Assembly (NCBI GenBank): GCA_016630955.3 | Contig: CM049990.2 | Location: forward strand, 1,736,001-1,800,000 | DNA: 64,000 nt | DNA from: Didymella arachidicola | Lineage: Eukaryota; Ascomycota; Dothideomycetes; Pleosporales; Didymellaceae | Direction of reading: 5' to 3' | Shown here: positions 1-8,355 of the stretch, one piece after another | Layout: each line of letters begins with the position of its first letter | Numbering within the stretch: position 1 is the stretch's first letter | Translations under genes and position numbers: made by a program | The notes under the pieces: generated by a model | What the model saw: only the letters and a program-made list of their open reading frames with translations | Told to the model about the DNA's origin: nothing | The model's database searches: none

Positions 1-827
1 AGTCTATTCTGGCAGAGATTGGCTTAAAATTGAGACTCTGCTGCGGAAAGTAGTCAGGGATGAGACCAGTAAGGAGCTGAGGAAGATCAGCCGCTCGCTC
101 CATCACATCTCAATTCAAAACCAGCTCCTCCACCACGAGAATCAGGGGCTTAGAGAGGTTCTTAAGACTCAAAAGAAGCATAAGAATAAGAGCAAAGCTC
201 TTCAATTCCAGCCTCGCGAGGACTATCATGGTGGAGCAGAGTTCTACTCTCCTAGCAGAGTAGAGAAAGCACGCACTGATGAGAGGATAAAGCAACAGAG
301 CCAGAGGGAGGAAGAGCTCCAAAAAGCAGAGATGAAGAAGCTTAGGCACGCTAATAAGCTGTACAATGAGAAGATTGCTCAGGAGAGGCGTGAACAGCGG
401 GCGAGAGAGAAGGAGGAGCGTGAGCGTGTTAGAGCTGAGAAGGTCAAGGAAGCAGCCGAACGCAAGGCTCAAAGAGAGCGTGATAAACAAGCCCGCGATG
501 CTGAAAAAGCTGTACAATTGCCCCAAATAGGCAAGCGCAAAGCTTCAGCAGCTCCTGCAGCAAAAATACAGAAGAAGCGTCGTACTGTGGCCGCTGCGCG
601 TGGTGTTGTTGCTGCAGAGCCTCCTGCGGCACCTCGCACCCACACCACGCGCAGCGGCAGAACAGCAACTCTATATAATTGAATTGTATGAGAGAATATT
701 GTCGCATAGGCCTATAGAACAGTCCACCAAAAAAAACTTATAATACTAGCTATTGTATGTGGCTCTATAACCTCATTTTTGCAGGTGCCTATTAAGGTGG
801 TTCGGCGCATCACGCGCACGGACACGG
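1..827 (+). mobile_element. pogo/Fot1-type DNA transposon 1, 3' part (cut by window edge)
   Basis: The 3' end of a DNA transposon whose transposase runs on the + strand and stops at 682. Its terminus is inferred at the TA at 828-829. Read inward from that TA on the - strand, the end begins CCGTGTCCGTGCGC, which closely resembles the right end of the neighbouring element 2 (CCGTGCCCGTGCGC). A subterminal motif at about 757-782 (TGTGGCTCTATAACCTCATT) recurs inverted in element 2 at about 862-886. The 5' half and left terminus lie outside the window, so completeness cannot be judged. Confidence 0.7.
2..682 (+). CDS. pogo-family (DDE_1) transposase, C-terminal fragment
   Basis: An open frame from the window edge to the TAA at 680-682 encodes the last 226 residues of a transposase. 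It lacks the DNA-binding and DDE regions, which lie outside the window. What remains is a long charged Lys/Arg/Glu coiled-coil-like tail. It is collinear with the C-terminus of the intact transposase at 946-2868: both share a DYHGGAEFYSP / DWHGGAVFYSP motif followed by an alanine/lysine helix and a basic KRK..AAKI tail ending in a Thr/Arg-rich segment. The two proteins are clearly diverged, so they are different copies or subfamilies. Partial only because of the window boundary; no internal stop is seen. Confidence 0.75.
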   Translation, partial: VYSGRDWLKIETLLRKVVRDETSKELRKISRSLHHISIQNQLLHHENQGLREVLKTQKKHKNKSKALQFQPREDYHGGAEFYSPSRVEKARTDERIKQQSQREEELQKAEMKKLRHANKLYNEKIAQERREQRAREKEERERVRAEKVKEAAERKAQRERDKQARDAEKAVQLPQIGKRKASAAPAAKIQKKRRTVAAARGVVAAEPPAAPRTHTTRSGRTATLYN

Positions 828-829
828 TA

Positions 830-2931
830 CCGTGCCCAAACGAGATGCCGACGATAGGAAAATGAGGCTGTAGAGCCACACCCAAAAGCTATTATCGCGA
901 GAATTTTTGGAGTATTGATCTATAGACGTATGCGATGTTTCCTATTTAATTGAATTTCGCTGGCGTCTTGACTTGCCGGCCGCGCGTCGTCGTTTTGGGT
1001 GGTGCGGGCGGCGGCGCAGGTGCAGCCACAGGCCGACTCACAGCAGCTACAGCACGACGACGCTTTGCTGGAATTTTAGCCGCTTTGTGTGAGGCTGTTC
1101 GCTTGCATCCTATTGGTGTATCGTGAGATTTTGGAGCGGTTGCAGCGTCGTCTTGCTGCTTTTTGAGCGCTCGTTTGGCAGCCAGCGCTGCAGCTTGTGC
1201 TTTCTTCGCCTCGCGACGCTCCTCCGCAGCACGCTGTCGAGCCACCTTTGCATCCTCTTTCTGCTGCTTGTTGTATGCTGTTGCCGCTGCCCTTGCCTCT
1301 CTATCGCGAGTTTTTTGAAGCTGTAGCTCCGCGACTTCGTCGAGTTCTGCAGCTTTGCGCGCGCGCTCGCTGGCAAGCTTCCTAGGACTGTAGAAGACAG
1401 CGCCGCCGTGCCAGTCGTCGCCTTCTTGTGTAGTGAGTGTCGTCCGCTGCGCCGGGCGCTTCTTGATGACGTTGAGCTTGTGTTCTAGCTCCTCGTTGCG
1501 AGCGTGAAGCAGCTCATTGTTGACCTGTAGCGAGTGGATGCTCCGCGACAGCCGCTTGTATTCAATTCTAGCCTTGTCAGCGACTGCAGCGTCGAGAATT
1601 TTGCGCAGCTCAGGCCAGCTATCGCCGTCGCCGTGCTCTCCAATTTCTGCGTCTTCATCGTGAGGTTGTGGGTGGTTGTTGAAGCGTTTTAGGACAGCGT
1701 CCGCCTCCATCGGCCACACTCCTGTAGCTTGAAAACTCTTCAATATGAGCTCCGAGGTCATCGTAGCGCTCCACGCCGGCCAGAAGTTGCTGTAGAAGTC
1801 GCGCTTTGTGATCCTCGTGAGGCCTTGGGTTTGCTGGAGGTAGTAAGTAAGCTCCTCAGTGTAGTGCCTCGAAAGTGGCGCGAAGAGGACGACATCAAGC
1901 GGCTGCAAGCTGTGGGTTGAATGAGGTGGAAAAACCATGAGGAGGATGCGATTGGCGTCGCAATACTCTAAAAATTCAGGCGTGAGGTGGCTGCCGTGGC
2001 CGTCAAGGATCAGAAGCCGCCATTGACGGCGAGCTTTGGCTGCTGTATGGCGATCGAACACCTGCTGAAGCCAGGCAAGCCCTAGGTCGTTGTTTGACCA
2101 TCCCGTCGCCGAGTGGGAGACGAAGATCTCGTGTTGTTCGGCCATGAGGTCGTCTACCCAGGTCGATTGAATCCCAGAGGTACCCTGGTAGATGAGAGCG
2201 GGCGGTAATGACTCTCCAGAAGCGCATACGCAAGCCAGCAGCGTTACCCATTCCCTGTTGCCATCTCTAAGCGCCGCAGTGCGCTCTTTTAACTCCCAAA
2301 TTGCCTTAGAAACTATCCGTTTAGTGCGGCTGTTAATGCCGACAAAGAAGCCTTTCTCATCCATATTGTACGTGTTGCGCTCTTCAACACCGTGCTTACG
2401 CATCTTGGAGTGCAGTAGATCGAAGTACAACTCGTACTTTTGCTTGCTGTCAGCTAAATGGCGCTCACGATCCATCCCGGTGGTCCATTTGGTGGTAAGC
2501 CTGTCGACGTGGCGATGCAGAAACCGAGTAATCCAGCTTTCGGAGACCTCCCTCTTCGTGATTGTCGTAGCGAAATTTTGCAACATGCTTCTGGTAGGTG
2601 GTAAGCCGTCTCTTGTGCATCTTTCTATGTACTTTACAAGTATATCCTCTTGTTGTGGGCTGAGTAGCTGTCGATGGCGCGCTTCTTCTGCATTTGAGCG
2701 TGTACGCTGGTTGTGCCTCCGCGACAGCGTCGTTCGATCAACCCCAAACATTTTGGCAACTTGGCGGTACGAGGATTTATCACCAGCTTCACGCGATTCT
2801 ATATATTCAATGGCTTCTTGAATTGGATCCATGGTGGTGGAGATATTTAGCGTTGAAGTTGTAGGCATCTCAATGTTGTGATGTTCAGTTGGCTCATCGG
2901 CTGAACTGGCTCATCGGGCGCACGGGCACGG
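830..2931 (-). mobile_element. pogo/Fot1-type DNA transposon 2, apparently complete
   Basis: About 2.1 kb lying between TA dinucleotides at 828-829 and 2932-2933, the expected target duplication of Tc1/mariner-pogo elements. The outermost 8 bp are perfect inverted repeats (CCGTGCCC at 830-837, GGGCACGG at 2924-2931). Further inside the repeats are only imperfect, so this copy's termini are weaker than those of element 3. It carries one intact transposase gene on the - strand. Both ends directly abut other elements with only the TA between them. Confidence 0.72.
946..2868 (-). CDS. pogo/Fot1-family transposase (HTH + CENP-B-like + DDE_1), intact
   Basis: A 640-residue intronless protein, the expected cut-and-paste enzyme of element 2. 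Residues about 15-55 form a Psq/homeodomain-like HTH (YRQVAKMFGVDRTTLSRR). Residues about 65-135 resemble a CENP-B-type second HTH (ILVKYIERC, SWITRFLHRH). The DDE_1 catalytic core follows, with all three acidic motifs visible: YNMDEKGF, LLILDGHGSH and PPHSTHSLQPLDV. The last 200 residues are a charged coiled coil and a basic, Pro/Ala-rich tail. No stop or frameshift interrupts it, so the protein could be functional. The start could instead be the second Met at codon 13 (MDPIQEA). Confidence 0.9.
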   Translation of the reverse strand: MPTTSTLNISTTMDPIQEAIEYIESREAGDKSSYRQVAKMFGVDRTTLSRRHNQRTRSNAEEARHRQLLSPQQEDILVKYIERCTRDGLPPTRSMLQNFATTITKREVSESWITRFLHRHVDRLTTKWTTGMDRERHLADSKQKYELYFDLLHSKMRKHGVEERNTYNMDEKGFFVGINSRTKRIVSKAIWELKERTAALRDGNREWVTLLACVCASGESLPPALIYQGTSGIQSTWVDDLMAEQHEIFVSHSATGWSNNDLGLAWLQQVFDRHTAAKARRQWRLLILDGHGSHLTPEFLEYCDANRILLMVFPPHSTHSLQPLDVVLFAPLSRHYTEELTYYLQQTQGLTRITKRDFYSNFWPAWSATMTSELILKSFQATGVWPMEADAVLKRFNNHPQPHDEDAEIGEHGDGDSWPELRKILDAAVADKARIEYKRLSRSIHSLQVNNELLHARNEELEHKLNVIKKRPAQRTTLTTQEGDDWHGGAVFYSPRKLASERARKAAELDEVAELQLQKTRDREARAAATAYNKQQKEDAKVARQRAAEERREAKKAQAAALAAKRALKKQQDDAATAPKSHDTPIGCKRTASHKAAKIPAKRRRAVAAVSRPVAAPAPPPAPPKTTTRGRQVKTPAKFN

Positions 2932-2933
2932 TA

Positions 2934-2983
2934 AGCGAGCGCCGCAGGCAAGCGAGCGCCGCACCCTACCAACTTTGCGCACC
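2934..2983. repeat. left terminal inverted repeat of transposon 3
   Basis: Starts AGCGAGCGCCGCAGGCAAGC immediately after the TA at 2932-2933. It matches the reverse complement of 4730-4779 at 48 of 50 positions; mismatches are at repeat positions 8 and 45. Confidence 0.88.
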
Positions 2984-3042
2984 CCTACACAGGTATATCT
3001 TAACAACGCAATAGTGTAGTACATAGAAATTAATAGGATAGA

Positions 3043-4710
3043 TTAAGTAGTAGCTACAGTCTCTTTTTTGCACGTACGTGAGTTATGTCCAGTCTCCCTG
3101 CACCTCTTGCAGCGCGCCAAAGCCTGGCGGCTGAGGCCTGATCGCTCTCCACCTTGACGCTCTTCACAAGCAATCTGCTGATCAGCCTCACGTTGAGCAA
3201 GCATATCCTCTCCAGCCCCCTTTGTTAAGACTCCTCGCTTCTGTAGTCGCTTTTTCTTGCGCTGCCTACGCGCTGACGCTGCCTTGTTGGCTCTTTTAAG
3301 GCTAGCAATCCGATCGCGCATCAGCTCAGCTGAGAGCATCATTACCTCAGCCCCCTTCTTAAGCTGATCAATCGCCTCTATAATAGAGGCCGGTGATGAG
3401 CTCTTATGCTGGCGTACGCGCTCACGAATTAGAGTTGATTGAGCCTCAAGCTCGCGTGCGTTGCTTGGTGTACAAGCCTCCCAGAGAGCCTCTGCAAGAG
3501 CAGCTGGAGGAGTAGGCGTACGTAGCTGTACGTCTAGCTTTAAGAGGACAGTCTCTGGCTGAAGAGTCTCTGGCTGAAGAGGCACAAGGCCTGCTCCTCG
3601 AAAGGCTGAGCAGATATTGGCTGACGTAAACGATCGATCAAACGCTGCCTTAAACGCAGGCAGAAACTCAAACTTAGTGATGTGGTTAATGTGGTTGCGC
3701 ATCAGGCTCTCTACCTCACGACTGTAGGCGCGCTTCAACGGGGAGAAGCAGCCAACGTCAACAGGCTGGAGTAGGTGAGAGGAGTGAGGAGGCATACAGA
3801 GCGTGTAGATATTGTTCTCCTTGCAGAGTTCTTGAAACTCAAGGGAGTGGTGGCTCTCGTGGCCGTCAAGGATAAGCAGGCGACGCGCTCCCCCTGTACG
3901 AGCCTTTGTATAAGCGTTGAAGTGCTTTAGCCAGTCAACTCCTAGCTCGTTGTTTGTCCAGCCGTTGTCGCTAACTGCAATTGCCCAGTCGCGTGGGATC
4001 TCCTCCTCGTCGTACCAGGCAGAGAGGTGGTACTTGCCGGCAAAGATCAGGAACGGTGGGACTGACCAGCCAGCAGCGTTGATAGCTGCTATCACCGTCA
4101 CCCACTCACAGTCGCCAGGCTGGATAGCCTTTGGCCTTCCTCTCCTCTCTGACCCTGATACAACAAGCTGCGTTGCGATCTTGCCCATTATAAAGCCTGC
4201 CTCGTCAAAGTTGTAGACGTCTTCGTCGCAGATGCCGTACTTGGCCTTTGTCTGCTCTACAAGCTCAAACCAGCCTTGGATAAGGACAGGATCCTCGCAT
4301 AGAGCTCTCTGCCTGTCGTACGCTCGGTTGAAACGCGTTGTAAGACTCTCTGTACGCTTAACAAAGTTGGCTGGCCACTTTTGCCCAACCTGGCCTGCAC
4401 CACGCGCAGCTAGCAGCTTATCAGCCATATTACGTACAGCTGCTTACGTAGGCGCAAATCCACGTAGATCCAGATCAAGTATGTATTTAATAATTACCTC
4501 CTCTTCTAGCTGGGTAAGCTTCTTTGAGTTGGGCTGGCAATCGCGTCGGGCAAGCTTCCCAGCGCGTCGGCGGCGGATGGTTCGTTCAGAGACGCTGTAG
4601 ACTGCAGTAGCCCTACAATTACTCTGTATTTGATGGGATTTAATAGAGGAGATAGCAAGCTGGACATCTGCTTCATTTGAAACTAATAGAGTAGCGCTGC
4701 GTTGAGCCAT
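3043..4710 (-). pseudogene. pogo/Fot1-family transposase with one in-frame stop
   Basis: Starts at 4710 (MAQRSATLLVSNEAD) and reads to a TAA at 4444-4446. The same frame then continues without any shift to 3043, giving two pieces of 88 and about 466 codons. The N-terminal piece has the HTH (YSVSERTIRRRRAGK) and CENP-B-like start. The second carries the catalytic motifs [20 protein letters not shown] and [14 protein letters not shown], and ends in a CCHC-like zinc knuckle (CKRCRETGHNSRTC). Everything except the single stop looks intact, so inactivation should be recent. An internal Met at 4428 could start a truncated product lacking the DNA-binding domain. Readthrough cannot be excluded but nothing in the sequence supports it. 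Confidence 0.85.
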
Positions 4711-4729
4711 TGTACGTTAAGATGAGAGA

Positions 4730-4779
4730 GGTGCACAAAGTTGGTAGGGTGCGGCGCTCGCTTGCCTGCGGTGCTCGCT
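4730..4779. repeat. right terminal inverted repeat of transposon 3
   Basis: Inverted partner of 2934-2983, ending ...GTGCTCGCT just before the TA at 4780-4781. The transposase start codon lies about 20 bp inside this repeat. Confidence 0.88.
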
Positions 4780-4781
4780 TA

Positions 4782-6056
4782 TCCAACACGTTAATGCACA
4801 GATTGAGACATGTTTTGCGATTTCTGATGATCTACAGATGTAGTACAGTAGCGATAGTGCTGCGGTAGCGATTCGGTGGGCAGTGTTGCCAGAGGAGGCC
4901 AAGGTGCACGAGATGAAGATCGAGGACGAGGCCCAAGGCTGATGTCAAGCTAACCTTGAAAGCACCACATGACAAGCAGGGCCTGTTCTAGAAGGCAGAA
5001 CGACGACGCAGCAGAAACATTATCCATCCATGCTTGTTCGCATAGTGGGGCGTCAGCGGCGCCTGGGGCTCAACGAGAGTATGTTGTTAGAAACTTGAAC
5101 CCGTCCGCTCTTTTTGGCCAATGTAGGAGTGATGGCAGCTGATGCTAAGAATAACACAAGGTCTCCCGGAGCGCATGACAGGTAGCAAGTTCTGTCTTGT
5201 GTGTGCGATGATGAACATGAAGCAAGCCATTGATGTTGTGCCTTCGTTCTTGGGAGCCCTTGTCCGAACAGATTCGAAGTATTAGCATGTCGTGAGCTGA
5301 TGAGGTCCGTAGGGTTGTGGGACAGATATTTAATACACTATACCACGATTTGCCTGAATTCTTACTGGTTGTTTCAGGGAGTCAAGGATGGGGCGATCTC
5401 AATGTCGAGTCGTGGGTTCACGTGGGGCGTTGAATGTGAACACTTGCCACGTGATCAGGGATGGCAGAGCCTCAACGCCACTTATGCTGCCTGAACATCA
5501 TCGGCAACCGGCTGTAACGGCAGGTGTTACGGGTCCAAGCGATGCTTGACGTTCGCGTCAGATTGACAAGATCGACGAGATCATGCCGCAAGCGTAAGTT
5601 GCCGTCTTTTTCGAGCGCGTGGCAGCAATCCGCGCGAGACTCAGGGTGTCTCGAGACGCTTCAATCCGCAATGTGCAACAAGGACGATATGTGATTGGCA
5701 GACGCCCAGCATGCAGGCTCTTTTGCTTGTGGAGTCCCCAAGTACTGCCAAGCAGGACGGGAACGGGGCTCCTTGGCTACTTGGCAGGTTAGCGGAGCGG
5801 ACTAGGGTGTGTCGGCCAACCAGCGGAGAGCGTGGACGGGAGCATCGTTGACGTGCATGCTGGGCAGCGAGAACCCTTTCCGCTTGGCTGAACTCACGTG
5901 GTGGTGTCCCTGTTGGTGCTGGAGCAGGATTCGTAACTTTGTGGCAAGTGCTCGCGTGCCCATATATATTGAGAAAAGCTGCCTTTCGCAACTGGCAGTT
6001 CGCTCTGCAGACACTCGTTGTCCTTCATTTGAATCTCTCTATCTGTCAGATTCATA
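4782..6056. other. intergenic region, upstream of phosphate permease gene
   Basis: About 1.3 kb between the transposon block and the permease start. No coding segment can be supported; short open frames here lack domain-like composition or splice support. The notable content is three CACGTG boxes in the half nearest the permease gene, described separately. Confidence 0.6.
5419..5900. promoter_or_regulatory. cluster of three CACGTG (PHO4/NUC-1-type) boxes
   Basis: CACGTG occurs at 5419-5424 (within CACGTGGG, the high-affinity form described for yeast Pho4), 5448-5453 and 5895-5900. These lie 638 to 157 bp upstream of the phosphate permease start. By chance about 0.3 such sites would be expected in 1.3 kb. 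In Neurospora and yeast, phosphate starvation activates this class of permease through bHLH factors NUC-1/Pho4 binding CACGTG. Regulation here is an inference from position and sequence. Confidence 0.6.
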
Positions 6057-7937
6057 ATGGCGCCCGCAGTTACCGCCAAATACGAGTGGATCCTTGCGAT
6101 CACGACCATCGCTTTCATCTTCTCCGCTTTCGGTAATGGTGCCAATGATGTCGCCAACTCTTACGCCAGTATGCTGTTTCTCCAAAGGTTTCGATGTAGT
6201 TGCTGACAGTGTGCAGCATCCGTGGCTGCCCAAACTTTGACCATGGTCCAGGTTGGTTTCCTGTCCATTGTCACTGAGTTCGTTGGAGCTGTCGCTCTTG
6301 GAGCTCGTGTCACCGATACCATCAAGAACGGCATTATCAACATCGAACGCTTCCAAGCGCCCGCTGAGCCTGGTACACTTATGCTTGCCATGGGCTGTGC
6401 TGAAGTCGGTAGTGCTACCTGGTTGATGTTTGCAACCAAGATGGGCATGCCTGTATCGACTACTCAAACAATTGTCGGTGCTTTGATTGGCGTTGGCTTC
6501 GCTACGAATGCTGGCGTCACCTGGGGCTGGGAGTCCGGATCTGTCTCTCAAGTCGCTGCCAGTTGGGCCATTGCGCCTCTGATCGCTTGTGCTTTCAGTG
6601 CCATACTTTTCGGTACCGTCAAATATGCCGTCCTCGAACGGGAAGACTCCTTCAAGTGGGGTATGAGGTTGATTCCATGGTATTTTGCCGCTACTGGTGC
6701 CATTTTGGCGCTGTTCATCGTTGTCGAGACTCCCACCGCACCTTCTCTTGAGGAATTCGGAGCTGGTAAGGCCGCCGGTATCATCCTCGGAGTGTTTGCT
6801 GGAGTCCTGGTCTTTAGCTACGTCTTCTTCATGCCCTATCTCGAGCGCAAGCTAGTTCACAAGGACGCTCGTCTGCGCATTTGGCACATTCCCCTCGGCC
6901 CTCTGCTCAAAAGCGAGAACCCGCCACTTTACTTCGCTGGCAAGGCTGATGGCGAGTATGTCAAGAATTACTACGCCGATGCGTATGGCGAGGTTCGTGC
7001 GCAAGGCCAGGAGTTGCGCCAACGCAACAACGGCGACTCGGAGAAGCAGCCCCAGAATGTCGACGATATCCAGAAGGCCTCGCCTGGCAGCAGCAAGGAT
7101 GGTCTTCCCATTAACCCTAAAGAGGCTGCTGCGTTGGAGGAGAAGATGAAGAGCGAGCCGGACGCCGTTCCTCAGCTCTCCAAGAAGCGAGTGCACCTGG
7201 AGCCGTCTGAGCGATTCATCGGGCCGGTCAAGGACCTCTCCTGGGCCCACCCCAAGAAATTCTGGGGGTACTTCAAGTTTGGTCTTCTCCAGGGCGTCAC
7301 TCGCGATGTTATCACGCACGACAGCGACAAGCTTCGTGACATCCACGCTCGCGCCAACCGGTACGATGTCCGCGTCGAGCATATGTGGACATATTGCCAG
7401 GTCATCTCCGCCATGATGATGTCCATCGCCCACGGTTCCAACGATGTTGCCAACGCTGTCGGTCCCTGGTCCGCTGTATACCAGACATACAAGGAAGGTG
7501 CCATCGCAACCGAATCTGGCACTCCCATCTGGATGCTTGTTGTCGCTGGTCTGTTGCTCGGTCTCGGATTCTGGTTCTACGGATAGTAAGTCGACTTTTA
7601 TACTCTGACAACCAAACGTCGACGCTAACAAGCCTACAGCCACATCATGCGCGCCCTTGGAAACAAGATCACGCAGATGAGCCCTACTCGTGGTTTCGCC
7701 ACTGAGCTGGGTGCTGCCATCACCGTGTTGCTCGCTTCTCGCCTTGGTCTTCCAGTATCGACCACCCAGTGCTTGACTGGTGCTCTGATCGGCACTGCGT
7801 TGATGAACTACGATCTGAAGGCTGTAAACTGGGCCCAGTTAGGTTTCATCTTCATGGGCTGGGTCGTTACGTTGCCAGCGTCTGGATTGATCGCTGGCCT
7901 TCTATGCGTCATGGCTCTCAACACGCCTCACTTCTAG
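6057..7937 (+). CDS. pho-4: PiT-family phosphate permease (PHO-4/Pho89 type)
   Basis: Three exons (6057-6168, 6217-7585, 7640-7937) give a 592-residue plasma-membrane protein that imports inorganic phosphate with a cation (Na+ or H+), like Neurospora PHO-4 and yeast Pho89. Both PiT signature repeats are present: GNGANDVANSYATSVAA near residue 28, which spans the first splice junction, and HGSNDVANAVGPWSAVY in the C-terminal half. Multiple hydrophobic segments lie on either side of a long hydrophilic loop of about 200 residues (KSENPPLYF to HPKKFWGYF), rich in Lys/Glu. The introns are 48 and 54 bp with GTATGC and GTAAGT donors. Frame is clean throughout. Three CACGTG boxes upstream fit control by phosphate starvation. 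Na+ versus H+ coupling cannot be read from sequence. Confidence 0.93.
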
Positions 7938-8355
7938 ATCTTGTTAGACCCAATCCGCTGCGAGCATAATCCTGCGCGTTGTGATTTTGTTGTTCAGAAC
8001 AAGGCCGGGTGCCTGTAAGATACCAGATAGACTACACAGAACAAAATATTGGCCAACAGACCACCTTGATGTCCTGATCTACGTTTGCGTAAGTTCGAGT
8101 GGTGTATCGACTGAGTTCCTCATTGATGACAGTGGCTTGTGCAGTGACGTGAGGATGCTGGACGCGTTCATGAAGGAGCGCCGATAACGCGCCACGCTAG
8201 TGACGCAGCCAATTGCCCCGCGTCCATAATTTTTTGACGGACCCCGCGAGAGTTCATTCGAGTCTTTCAAGTCTTTTAGGCTTCGCAGAGGCATCCCTCT
8301 TCGGAACCCCCCGACAACTCTTCTGTCATACTCATTGGCGCTGCCGTCATCCAGC
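7938..8355. other. intergenic, permease 3' end to ADE6 5' region
   Basis: About 420 bp between two genes on the same strand. It must hold the permease terminator and the ADE6 promoter and leader. No distinct motif or extra gene is evident. Confidence 0.5.

Larger units (their letters stand above)
2934..4779 (-). mobile_element. pogo/Fot1-type DNA transposon 3 with 50-bp TIRs, complete but coding-defective
   Basis: A 1846-bp element flanked by TA at 2932-2933 and 4780-4781. Its 50-bp terminal inverted repeats (2934-2983 and 4730-4779) differ at only two positions, both transitions. Each repeat itself contains a direct duplication of AGCGAGCGCCGC separated by AGGCA. The transposase on the - strand is interrupted by one stop. 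Its TIR sequence is unrelated to that of elements 1 and 2, so it belongs to another family and could be mobilised only in trans. Confidence 0.85.

Noticed and set aside
1..4781. Repeat-induced point mutation (RIP) of the transposon block
   Set aside because: Two long transposase frames remain almost uninterrupted and the region is not visibly AT-skewed; the single stop and TIR transitions are too few to claim RIP.
8335..8355. Upstream in-frame TTG as the ADE6 start
   Set aside because: The ATG at 8356 begins the family-like N-terminus; TTG starts are not expected in fungi.
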